Part shown: positions 35,743 to 43,044 of the stretch, in pieces
How the letters are laid out: each line of letters begins with the position of its first letter
How positions within the stretch are numbered: the first letter of the stretch is position 1
DNA from: 66-474 sp040255405
Lineage (GTDB): Bacteria; Pseudomonadota; Gammaproteobacteria; Xanthomonadales; Rhodanobacteraceae
Length of the DNA: 64,000 nt
Assembly (NCBI GenBank): GCA_040255405.1
Contig: JBDZUX010000001.1
Location: 62,001 to 126,000, forward strand
Direction of reading: 5' to 3'
Program-made: the position numbers and the translations under genes
Notes under the pieces: generated by a model
Database searches by the model: none
What the model was told of the DNA's origin: nothing
Seen by the model: only the letters and a program-made list of their open reading frames with translations

Positions 35743-37014
35743 ATGGCGACAAAGACGACGGCGCCGTGGTGGAAGCGGTTGGGTGCGGGCATCATCACGG
35801 GCGCGGCGGATGACGATCCCAGCGGCATCGCCACCTACTCGCAAGTCGGCGCCCGATTCGGCTACGACATCCTGTGGACGGTGTTGCTGGCCTTGCCGTT
35901 GATGATCGGCATCCAGGCCGTCTCGGCACGGGTGGGCCGCGTCACCGGGGCGGGCCTCGCCGAGAACCTCCGGTCCGAGTTCCCGGTCCGCATCGTCGCA
36001 ACCGCGGTCGTGCTGCTGGCGGTGGCCAACGTCATCAACCTCTCTGCGGACATCGGCGCGATCGGCGCCGCCGCGAAATTGCTGCTGGGCGGTCCCGCGG
36101 CCGTGTACGCGGGATCGGCGGCGGTGTTGTCGGTGCTGCTGCAGATATTCGTGCCGCTGAACCGCTACATGCCGATCCTGAAGGTACTCACGCTGAGTCT
36201 CTTCACCTACGTCGCGACGGTATTGATGATCCACGTGCCGTGGATGCAGGTGATGAAACAAATGGTCTGGCCGGCCGCAAGGTTCAGTCCGGATTACGCG
36301 ACGGCGATCGTGGCCGTCATGGGCACCACGATCAGCCCGTACCTGTTCTTTTGGCAAAGTTCGCAAGAGGCGAACGAGGTCAAGGCCGATTCGCAACGTG
36401 CGCCATTGAAGCGCGCGCCGGCGCAGGCGCCGCGCGCGCTGAAGCGGATCTATCTCGATACCGTGACCGGGATGGTGCTCTCGGAGGTGGTGGCGTTCTG
36501 CATCATCCTCGCGGCTGCCGTGGTGCTGCACGCGCACGGCAAGACCGACATCCGTACCTCCGCGGACGCGGCGATGGCGCTGCAACCGGTGGCAGGCCGG
36601 TTCGCGTTCCTGCTGTTCGCCAGCGGCATCATCGGAACGGGGTTGCTCGCGATCCCGGTCCTGGCGGGATCGGCTGCATTCGCGCTGGGCGAAACGTTCA
36701 AATGGCGCACCGGCCTCGAGCAAAAACCCGGCCGCGCCAAATTGTTCTACGGCGCCATCGCGGCGGCCACCCTCGGCGGCATGATCATCAGTTTCACGCC
36801 GCTGGACCCGATCAAGATGCTGTACTGGAGCGCGGTCATTAATGGCGTGGTCGCCGTACCGTTGATGGTGTTGATCATGCTGCTCGCCAGCCGCAGGAAA
36901 ACCATGGGCCGCTTTCCGGCTCCCGCCGTGCTGAAGGGCCTGGGTTGGGCCGCCACCTGCGTGATGGGCACCGCCGCGATCGTGATGTTCGCGACGGCAC
37001 TGTTGCGGCATTGA
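35743..37014 (+). CDS. Nramp-related divalent metal transporter, divergent clade
   Basis: This 11-helix LeuT-fold protein (423 aa) belongs to the Nramp superfamily. It has GAADDDPSGIATYSQVGARFGY in helix 1 and MGTTISPYLFFWQSSQEANEVKAD in helix 6. Classical Nramp proteins have DPGN in helix 1 and MPH in helix 6 for Mn2+/Fe2+. Here the Asn is replaced by Gly, and Met and His are absent, so the metal choice probably differs. It is a single gene, convergent with the basic protein that follows. Confidence 0.85.
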   Translation: MATKTTAPWWKRLGAGIITGAADDDPSGIATYSQVGARFGYDILWTVLLALPLMIGIQAVSARVGRVTGAGLAENLRSEFPVRIVATAVVLLAVANVINLSADIGAIGAAAKLLLGGPAAVYAGSAAVLSVLLQIFVPLNRYMPILKVLTLSLFTYVATVLMIHVPWMQVMKQMVWPAARFSPDYATAIVAVMGTTISPYLFFWQSSQEANEVKADSQRAPLKRAPAQAPRALKRIYLDTVTGMVLSEVVAFCIILAAAVVLHAHGKTDIRTSADAAMALQPVAGRFAFLLFASGIIGTGLLAIPVLAGSAAFALGETFKWRTGLEQKPGRAKLFYGAIAAATLGGMIISFTPLDPIKMLYWSAVINGVVAVPLMVLIMLLASRRKTMGRFPAPAVLKGLGWAATCVMGTAAIVMFATALLRH

Positions 37015-37059
37015 ATCCGCGCGCAACCGCGCCATGCGTGTCGCACGGCCGGTGCGGCC

Positions 37060-37527
37060 CTATCTTTTGCCGGACGCGCGCTTGCGGCTGCTGGCGGATT
37101 TCCTGGTGGCACGTTTCCGGCCGCCGGATTTCCAGGCGGAACCGCGCTTCTTGCCGGCCGATTTCCTGCCCGCACTGCGCTTGCGGCTGCTCCCGGATTT
37201 TTTCGCGGCGGAGCGCTTGCGGCCGCTCCCGGATTTCTTCGCAGCGGCCCGTTTCCTGCTGGCGGACTTGCGTGGGGACTTCCTGCCCGAAGCCGTCTTT
37301 TTCGCCGACGATGCTTTCCTGATGCTGCCGGACTTCTTCGCCGACGCGCGTTTCTTGCCGTCTCCGCCGGACTTCTTCTTGCCGCCCTTGTCCTGCTTGT
37401 TCACCGCGCGCCAGGCGCGTTCCTCGGCTTCTTCCTTCGACACGCCCTTCTTTTCGTATCCCTCTTCGATGTGTTCGGCCTTCCGCTTCTGCTTGTCCGT
37501 GTAGCTCGATTTCTCTCCGCGCGGCAT
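37060..37527 (-). CDS. Histone H1-like Lys/Arg/Ser-rich protein
   Basis: This very basic protein (155 aa) has an N-terminal segment MPRGEKSSYTDKQKRKAEHIEEGYEKKGVSKEEAEERAWRAVNK, found in small proteobacterial proteins often annotated as plasmid-stabilisation-like. From about residue 52 to the end it consists of irregular repeats of AKKSGSxRKxS and related units, like bacterial histone H1 tails. It probably binds DNA or RNA non-specifically. The start at 37527 follows AGGAGG, which makes the shorter form certain over a longer in-frame extension. The repeats may vary in number between strains. Confidence 0.85.
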   Translation of the reverse strand: MPRGEKSSYTDKQKRKAEHIEEGYEKKGVSKEEAEERAWRAVNKQDKGGKKKSGGDGKKRASAKKSGSIRKASSAKKTASGRKSPRKSASRKRAAAKKSGSGRKRSAAKKSGSSRKRSAGRKSAGKKRGSAWKSGGRKRATRKSASSRKRASGKR

Positions 37528-37616
37528 CTCGACCCCTCCTTGTGTGCGGGCCGCGTCCAAACTAACAACCGACAGGTCGCCGGCACGTGAAGCGACAGCG
37601 CCGACGGCGAGTCTGG

Positions 37617-37985
37617 TCAGCGATGGAACGCTCGAACCAGCCCGGTCATGGTGCGGGCAACACACGCGGCGTCACACCGGTTTGCGAGATACCCCGACCC
37701 GCACGCCGCCAATTCGGAGAGTACCGCCTGCAACTGCCGCGCTTCTGCGCCGTGGGGTGCTTCGCCGCTTCCGATGGTCCGCTCCAGTTCGATGTACTCC
37801 TGCACTGCAGCAACCATCGTCTTCGCCATGTGATCGGCATCCACGTCGCCGCTCAGGAACCGCGGCCCAACCGCCACGGCACGATCGACCGCAGCGCGCA
37901 TCCGGCCAACCTGTGTACCGGCAAGCGCTGCTGCCTCCGCAGCGGTCGATTGCGCTTGGACTACCTTATCCGGAATCATGGACAT
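37617..37985 (-). CDS. Hypothetical helical protein with internal repeat
   Basis: I do not recognise this 122-residue protein. It is mostly alpha-helical, without signal peptide or membrane segment. Two halves look related: GPRFLSGDVDADHMAKTMVAAV in the first and GSGYLANRCDAACVARTMTGLV in the second. Starts at 37985 and 37979 are both possible; the second has GAAGG at better spacing. It lies 89 bp upstream of the histone-like gene on the same strand and may share its transcript. Confidence 0.6.
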   Translation of the reverse strand: MSMIPDKVVQAQSTAAEAAALAGTQVGRMRAAVDRAVAVGPRFLSGDVDADHMAKTMVAAVQEYIELERTIGSGEAPHGAEARQLQAVLSELAACGSGYLANRCDAACVARTMTGLVRAFHR

Positions 37986-38136
37986 GCCTTCGATTGCAAT
38001 GGATCCGATCATTATGCGCCGCGCAAACACGCTTGGCGCTTGCGTAGCTCCTTGCCACACGGGGCACAAGGCAAGGTGGCGCCCCCATCAGTATTGCTTG
38101 CATTGATCCCGCGCCCGGCCCACGCGTCTGTCCCTG

Positions 38137-38616
38137 TCACTTGATCGTCACGAATTCACCTAGTACCTGGACCGGCACGGGAAGCAACGACCTGCCGCGG
38201 CACGGGCCGCTGATGCAGAGACCGCCGCGATCCAGTGCGAACACGGCGCCCCGCACCGAGCAGCGCAACGATCCGTCGTCCACCTGGAACAGACCGGGGG
38301 CCCGGTTCATCCGGCGGCCGTCTTGCGGGCATATGTTCAACCATGCCTGCACGCGGTCGCCCTGCCGGCGCAGGATCAGCGGCACGCCTGGCTGGCGCGG
38401 CGGGTCGACGCCGATCACGCCGCCATCCGGCACGTCGTGCAGCCGGCACAACACCTGGGACGACGACGGCGCCGATGCGTGCCCCGGCTGCCTGCCGGAG
38501 ACGCGCACGGCCAGCCGATGGGGGAACCCGTGAAACACGCCGAGCAGGGACGCGATCCACCGGCGCAAAGCCGTGGGCGGGGGCTCCGCGGTTTGCGGCG
38601 ATCGACACTCAGCCAC
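38137..38616 (-). CDS. Rieske-fold protein lacking both histidine ligands
   Basis: This protein (about 159 aa) has the Rieske ferredoxin fold. The usual CPH and CxxH boxes read CPQDGRR and CSVRGAVF, so both cysteines are kept but both histidines are replaced (Gln and Arg). The later GLCISGPCRGRSLLPVPV stretch is intact. It therefore should not bind a standard Rieske [2Fe-2S] cluster. The GTG start at 38616 overlaps the end of the upstream PSL-synthase-like gene by 8 bp; a longer form from 38685 would overlap more. It is the last gene of a three-gene minus-strand group. It could be a structural or regulatory subunit or bind a different cofactor. Confidence 0.75.
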   Translation of the reverse strand: MAECRSPQTAEPPPTALRRWIASLLGVFHGFPHRLAVRVSGRQPGHASAPSSSQVLCRLHDVPDGGVIGVDPPRQPGVPLILRRQGDRVQAWLNICPQDGRRMNRAPGLFQVDDGSLRCSVRGAVFALDRGGLCISGPCRGRSLLPVPVQVLGEFVTIK

Positions 38617-39505
38617 GGCGTGCACGGCTGATCTCCGAAACGCCCTTGCGGAATCCCGGCAGACGGGCTGCTTCTTCGACACCAATGGGCGCGGGGTTCG
38701 CGATCCGGCCCCAGGTGGACTTGTTGCCCCAGACGTTCTGGCGCAGGCCTTCGAGTTGCAGGATCTGCGAGTGGTCGCAGAACAGGTTCACCTCGTTGCC
38801 GTAGTTCTTGATGTACCACTCGAACACCGGCGGATCGGCCGCCTCGAACATCACCGACTCGAGTCCAACCCCATTGATGATCGAGGCGGCCGCGGACGTA
38901 TTCCATTGCGCCACGTTTTCGGTGATGCCTTCGGACTCGATCATGATGATGTCGGCACCGGCATCCAGCAGGCACCCGGCACGCTGCACCAGGTCGCCGA
39001 TGTCCTTCTTCGACTCCGCCGCCAATTCCTCGACGCCGGAATCGCCACCGGAACCGAACTGGATGCCGAGCTCCGGCTTGGCCTTGAACCCCGCCTTCTT
39101 CACCTGCTCCACCAGCCGCAACATGCCGCTGGTCGGGATGGTCAGGAACCCGGCGGAAATCTCGATGACATCGAAGCCGACTTCCTTGGCTTCCTTCAGG
39201 TACTTCGCGACCGCATCGGGGCCGTAGCGCAGGACCGTTTCGATCCAGCCGCCCGAGGACACGTAGGCATCGTGCTTGTGCGCGATGTCGCTGAACTTGC
39301 GCACTTCGTCGCGCGGCACCAGCGAGAACGAGCCGCCGGCCCACTTGATGCCGTCCACCCATTGCCCGGCGACGTCGAACACGTCGGCCAGGTGGCGGGT
39401 ACCGAAGGTGTTGTAGTACGGCGCGCGGATTTCGGTGATGCCGAACTTGCGCGGCTTTTCCGGGCGATACGCGCGCGGGATGAAATCGAAACTTGTGTTG
39501 GACAT
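38609..39505 (-). CDS. Phosphosulfolactate synthase (ComA)-like protein
   Basis: This TIM-barrel protein (298 aa) belongs to the phosphosulfolactate synthase family, whose archaeal members add sulfite to phosphoenolpyruvate in coenzyme M synthesis. Family-like stretches are GGWIETVLRYGPDAVAKYLKEAKEVGFDVIEISAGF, IPTSGMLRLVEQVKKAGFKAKPELG, AGADIIMIESEGI, ESVMFEAADPPVFEWYIKNYGNEVNL and ILQLEGLRQNVWG. The loop where archaeal enzymes have a conserved lysine (EVGKK) reads ELGIQ here, so the reaction may differ. It lies 30 bp after the MmgE/PrpD gene and overlaps the Rieske-like gene. Confidence 0.82.
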   Translation of the reverse strand: MSNTSFDFIPRAYRPEKPRKFGITEIRAPYYNTFGTRHLADVFDVAGQWVDGIKWAGGSFSLVPRDEVRKFSDIAHKHDAYVSSGGWIETVLRYGPDAVAKYLKEAKEVGFDVIEISAGFLTIPTSGMLRLVEQVKKAGFKAKPELGIQFGSGGDSGVEELAAESKKDIGDLVQRAGCLLDAGADIIMIESEGITENVAQWNTSAAASIINGVGLESVMFEAADPPVFEWYIKNYGNEVNLFCDHSQILQLEGLRQNVWGNKSTWGRIANPAPIGVEEAARLPGFRKGVSEISRARRG

Positions 39506-39535
39506 GATCTTTCTCCGTGAGAGAAACCGAAAGCG

Positions 39536-40990
39536 TCAGGGTGATGCCGTGGACTCCGCAGGGTTGGCCGGGACCTTCGCCAGCAGGCGAGTCAGGTCAC
39601 GCACGTCGCGCGAATCGAGATGGTGCACGCATTCGACAATCCGCCCTGCAAGGCCCTCGTCGATGAAGGGCGCCACCAGCGGACGGAACTTCCTGCACGC
39701 CGCGTCCCAATCGAGCGGTTGCAGCGTGAACCCCTGGAAGCTGGCAGCGGAGACGCAGAACCGGGTGCCGTCGTACAACTCCACTTCCACCTGGGTCGGC
39801 ATCTCGGCCGGGAAACGCGCGGTGAACGCATCTTCGGGCGTCACCTCGACTTTGCGCAGCAGGGTCTGCACGTCGGGGCGCAGGATCCGCCCGGGCAGGT
39901 ATTGGTACGGCTGCACCCGGCCATCGAGCAACGCCACGGCAATCATGTACGGCAACGAATGGTCGGCCTCTTCCTTGCTGCCGATGTGGCGCTTGTCGCC
40001 TTCCTCGCCGCCGCCGATGATGTCGTACGCCACCTGGAAGGTCTTGACGCGTACCGCGCGGATCGCATCGGCCCGGAAACCGGTTTGCGTGCCGATGGTG
40101 ATGGCCGCGTCGATCGACGACTGCGAATGCACCTCCGCGTTGTGCTTCTTGACGACAGTGCGCAGCACGCTTTCCAGATCCTCGCGCGCCCAGTCGATCG
40201 AGAACGGACCGGCGATGCTCTCCTTGAAGCCCTTGTTGCCCTCGAACACCTGGGCCGGCCCGGTGATGCCCGCCCGCGCCAGCAGCGCGGCGAACGCGCC
40301 TTCCTTGCCGACCTGCGGATAGGCCAGGCCCTTCCAGTTGGAAAGGTCGCCGGTACGCGTCACCCGCAGCGCGTTGTTGGCGGTGCCGGAAATCGCGATC
40401 GCATTCGCGATCTGCGCGGGCGTCAGGTCGAGCGCCTTCGCCACCGCGCCGGCCACCGCGTAGGCGCCTTGCACGGTGTGGTCGAAGCCGTGCGCGCGCA
40501 CCGGCGCCACGTCCGAAAGGCGCGTCTGCACCTGGTAGGCGACAGCGACCGCGGTCAGGAAATCCTTGCCGCTGGCGCCGACGCTTTCCGCCGCGGCCAG
40601 CACCGCGCCGATGTTGTCGGAGGGATGGCAGGTCTCGCCGGGTGCGAGATAGCTGTCCATGAAATCGAGGTAACGGCTGAGCGCGATGTTGTGGAACGCA
40701 GCGCGGTCGATGGCGCTGCGCCCGCCGCCGATAAGCGTGGCGTCGGCATTGCCACCCAGCGACCGAGTGAGTTCGCGGATGGCAACCATGGGCGGTGCGT
40801 CGAGTGCGGCGATCGCCACGCCGAGCGTATCGAGGACGCGGATCTTGAGTTGCTCGACGGCAGCCGAACTGATGCCGCGAAAATTCGCGGCATGGATGAA
40901 TTCGGCAAGCTTGCGCACCTCGGGCACGGCAGCAGTCGAACCCGGCCGGTCGAGCTCGGCCGTCCGTGAAGGGGAATGACGTGGAAACAT
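39536..40990 (-). CDS. MmgE/PrpD family protein
   Basis: The protein (484 aa) belongs to the MmgE/PrpD superfamily, which includes 2-methylcitrate dehydratase, cis-aconitate decarboxylase and iminodisuccinate epimerase. Family features are the helical domain motif LDTLGVAIAAL, SRYLDFMDSYLAPGETCHPSDNIGAVLAAAE, AIAISGTANNALRVTRTGDLSNWKGLAYP and the lid domain with KHNAEVHSQSSIDAAI. The start at 40990 (MFPRHSPSRT) is preferred over a longer frame with no family similarity. No prpB/prpC/acnD lies nearby, so a methylcitrate role is unlikely. It leads the PrpD-ComA-Rieske group. The substrate is unknown. Confidence 0.88.
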   Translation of the reverse strand: MFPRHSPSRTAELDRPGSTAAVPEVRKLAEFIHAANFRGISSAAVEQLKIRVLDTLGVAIAALDAPPMVAIRELTRSLGGNADATLIGGGRSAIDRAAFHNIALSRYLDFMDSYLAPGETCHPSDNIGAVLAAAESVGASGKDFLTAVAVAYQVQTRLSDVAPVRAHGFDHTVQGAYAVAGAVAKALDLTPAQIANAIAISGTANNALRVTRTGDLSNWKGLAYPQVGKEGAFAALLARAGITGPAQVFEGNKGFKESIAGPFSIDWAREDLESVLRTVVKKHNAEVHSQSSIDAAITIGTQTGFRADAIRAVRVKTFQVAYDIIGGGEEGDKRHIGSKEEADHSLPYMIAVALLDGRVQPYQYLPGRILRPDVQTLLRKVEVTPEDAFTARFPAEMPTQVEVELYDGTRFCVSAASFQGFTLQPLDWDAACRKFRPLVAPFIDEGLAGRIVECVHHLDSRDVRDLTRLLAKVPANPAESTASP

Positions 40991-41417
40991 TTCAATCGCT
41001 CGTGGGCGTGCGGTGGCACATTCAGTGCAACGCTTCCAGGCCGAGGCGAGAACCGAGACATCGCGCATGCGGGGGCCCGGAGGGCCGGCTCGCATGCTCA
41101 ACCAGCGATGGCCGCTGCGAGTCGATGCGTGCAGTGTGTTGCTTTGCACAAGATCGCGCACTGACCCACATCAATCTCCGCGCTTCGCGAGATCGAAGCC
41201 ACTGCTGCAGCGATGCATCGCTTTCGTCGAATGTGTTCGAATCGAAAACACGGGCCCGGTTTGCGGCAATTCAGAACGGACAGCCGATGCTTTCTGTCCG
41301 CGCACTGAACGACGCTTTGCGCCCTTTCGCGGACCGCACCTTTTAAGGTCCGCATAAGCCGGTTCCGATGGAATGCCTGCCGTGGGCAATCCCGTCCACG
41401 CATCGGAGACATGCATC
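40991..41417 (+). other. Divergent intergenic region, 427 bp
   Basis: No gene is seen. A weak FNR-like box (CTGACCCACATCAA, 41161-41174) lies near the middle, and a GGGCCC-rich hairpin lies near 41068-41083. The short frames here have shadow-like composition. The region should hold promoters for the MmgE/PrpD operon and for the PepSY-cytochrome b561 pair. Confidence 0.45.
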
Positions 41418-41690
41418 ATGAAAACGCTCGCAACCCTTGCGCTGGCCGGTACGACCGCGCTGTTTTCGCTTGGGGCGTTGGCCGCCCCGCCGTGCACCAA
41501 GGCGCCGCAAAGCCAGTGGATGCCACAGCAGGCGTTGAAGGATCGGCTGGTCAAGGACGGCTACACCATCGACCGCTTCCTGGTGTCCGGCACCTGCTAC
41601 GAAATCTATGGCAAGGACAAGGACGGCAAGCGGGTCGAGATCTATTTCGATCCGACCGACGGCCACATCGTCAAGCAACGCAGCAAGTAA
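41418..41690 (+). CDS. PepSY-domain periplasmic protein
   Basis: This small exported protein (90 aa) has a signal peptide over about residues 1-23 (MKTLATLALAGTTALFSLGALAA), followed by one PepSY-like domain (MPQQALKDRLVKDGYTIDRFLVSGTCYEIYGKDKDGKRVEIYFDPTDGHIVKQR). Two cysteines (in PPCTK and GTCYE) might form a disulfide. It precedes a cytochrome b561 gene by 12 bp. PepSY/b561 pairs beside OmpR-type regulators are common in proteobacteria and probably form a redox-linked membrane unit. Confidence 0.85.
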   Translation: MKTLATLALAGTTALFSLGALAAPPCTKAPQSQWMPQQALKDRLVKDGYTIDRFLVSGTCYEIYGKDKDGKRVEIYFDPTDGHIVKQRSK

Positions 41691-41702
41691 AAGGAGACGG
41701 CG

Positions 41703-42290
41703 ATGAATGCCATCTTCCTTTCCGCGGTCGGCAGGGAAGCCGATCGCGCCGGGTCCAGGGTGAAGGTCTGGGATCCGCTGGTGCGCCTGTTCCACTGGTC
41801 GCTGGCCGCGTGCATCTTCGGCGCGTTCCTGGTCGAGGAAGGCGACACCGCGCACCAGGTGCTCGGCTACATCGCGCTCGGCCTGGTCGCCTCGCGGGTG
41901 GCGTGGGGTTTCGTCGGCACCCGGCACGCGCGCTTTCGCGACTGGGTGCGCGGCCCGCGCGCGATCCGCGCCTATCTGCGCGAGCGCCGCGCCGGCACGT
42001 CGCGGCGCCGGCTCGGCCACAATCCAGCCGCCGGCGCGATGATGCTGGGGCTGCTGGCCGGCGTCGCCGCGGTGGGTGTCACCGGCTGGATGCAAACCCT
42101 GGATGCGTTCTGGGGCGCAGAGTGGCTGGAAGACCTGCACGAGGTTCTCGCCTGGAGCCTGCTCGGCATGATCGGCCTGCACGTGCTGGCGGCGCTGGTC
42201 GAGAGCTGGCACTACCGCGAAAACCTCATCGCGGCCATGATCCACGGGCGCAAGCGCGCACCGGGCGCGGGCGACGAGCCGCCGGCGTGA
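41703..42290 (+). CDS. Cytochrome b561-type di-haem protein
   Basis: This four-helix inner-membrane cytochrome b (195 aa) has paired histidines suited to two b-haems: H31 (FHWSLA), H51 (AHQVLGY), H146 (DLHEVLAW) and H160 (GLHVLAAL). KVWDPLVRLFHWSLA is the usual start of this family. It probably passes electrons from the quinone pool to a periplasmic partner. It follows the PepSY gene and precedes a two-component pair by about 70 bp, which may regulate it. Confidence 0.9.
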   Translation: MNAIFLSAVGREADRAGSRVKVWDPLVRLFHWSLAACIFGAFLVEEGDTAHQVLGYIALGLVASRVAWGFVGTRHARFRDWVRGPRAIRAYLRERRAGTSRRRLGHNPAAGAMMLGLLAGVAAVGVTGWMQTLDAFWGAEWLEDLHEVLAWSLLGMIGLHVLAALVESWHYRENLIAAMIHGRKRAPGAGDEPPA

Positions 42291-42360
42291 ACCTGTCGCG
42301 CGTCACCCGGATTTGTCCGCGATCAAACCGCACACCAGCCCGCCCGCACACAATCACCCC

Positions 42361-43044
42361 ATGCGCATCCTGCTTGCCGAAGACGATCGCGCGCTGGGCC
42401 AGGCGCTGGCCGACGGGCTGCGGCACATCGGCCACGCCGTGGACTGGATCGAGGATGGCCGCCATGCCGCGCAGGCGCTTGCCGACACGCGCTACGCCGC
42501 CGCCGTGCTCGACTGGAACCTGCCGCGCATGAGCGGCATCGAGGTGGTGCAAGGTATGCGCCGGCGGGGCGACCATACGCCGGTACTGCTGCTGACCGCG
42601 CGCGATGCGCTGGACGATCGCGTGCACGGCCTCGACAGCGGCGCCGACGACTACGTGGTCAAGCCGGTACACCTCGACGAACTGGCCGCGCGCGTGCGCG
42701 CCTTGTTGCGCCGCGCCGAAGGCAATCCCGCGCCGCTGCAGCACGTCGGGCCGCTGACACTCGACCCGGGCGCACGCAGCGCGCAACTCGATGGCGTGCC
42801 ACTGGACTTGTCGGCGCGCGAATACGCCCTGCTGGAAGCGCTGGCCGCGCATCCGGGACGCGCGCTCTCACGCGAACAATTGGAAGAAGCGTTGTACGGC
42901 TGGGGCGAGGAAGTGGCCAGCAACGCGATCGAGGTGCACGTCCACCACCTGCGCCGCAAGCTCGGCGCGGACTGGATCCGTACCCTCCGCGGGATCGGCT
43001 ACGCACTGTACCCGCCCGTGCGCGGGGATGAGACTTCGCCATGA
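42361..43044 (+). CDS. OmpR-family response regulator
   Basis: This response regulator (227 aa) has a receiver domain with LLAEDDR, phospho-acceptor D51 in VLDWNLPRMSG, and the K of VVKPVHLDEL. A winged-helix DNA-binding domain follows (LSAREYALLEALAAHPGRALSREQLEEALYG...AIEVHVHHLRRKLG). It resembles QseB/PmrA/TctD-type regulators. Its stop overlaps the kinase start (ATGA at 43041), so the pair is coupled. Confidence 0.92.
   Translation: MRILLAEDDRALGQALADGLRHIGHAVDWIEDGRHAAQALADTRYAAAVLDWNLPRMSGIEVVQGMRRRGDHTPVLLLTARDALDDRVHGLDSGADDYVVKPVHLDELAARVRALLRRAEGNPAPLQHVGPLTLDPGARSAQLDGVPLDLSAREYALLEALAAHPGRALSREQLEEALYGWGEEVASNAIEVHVHHLRRKLGADWIRTLRGIGYALYPPVRGDETSP

Noticed and set aside
41161..41174. 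Strong FNR site for the PepSY-cytochrome b561 genes
   Set aside because: CTGACCCACATCAA matches only 8 of 10 positions and lies about 245 bp from the ATG, so I mention it only as a weak box.
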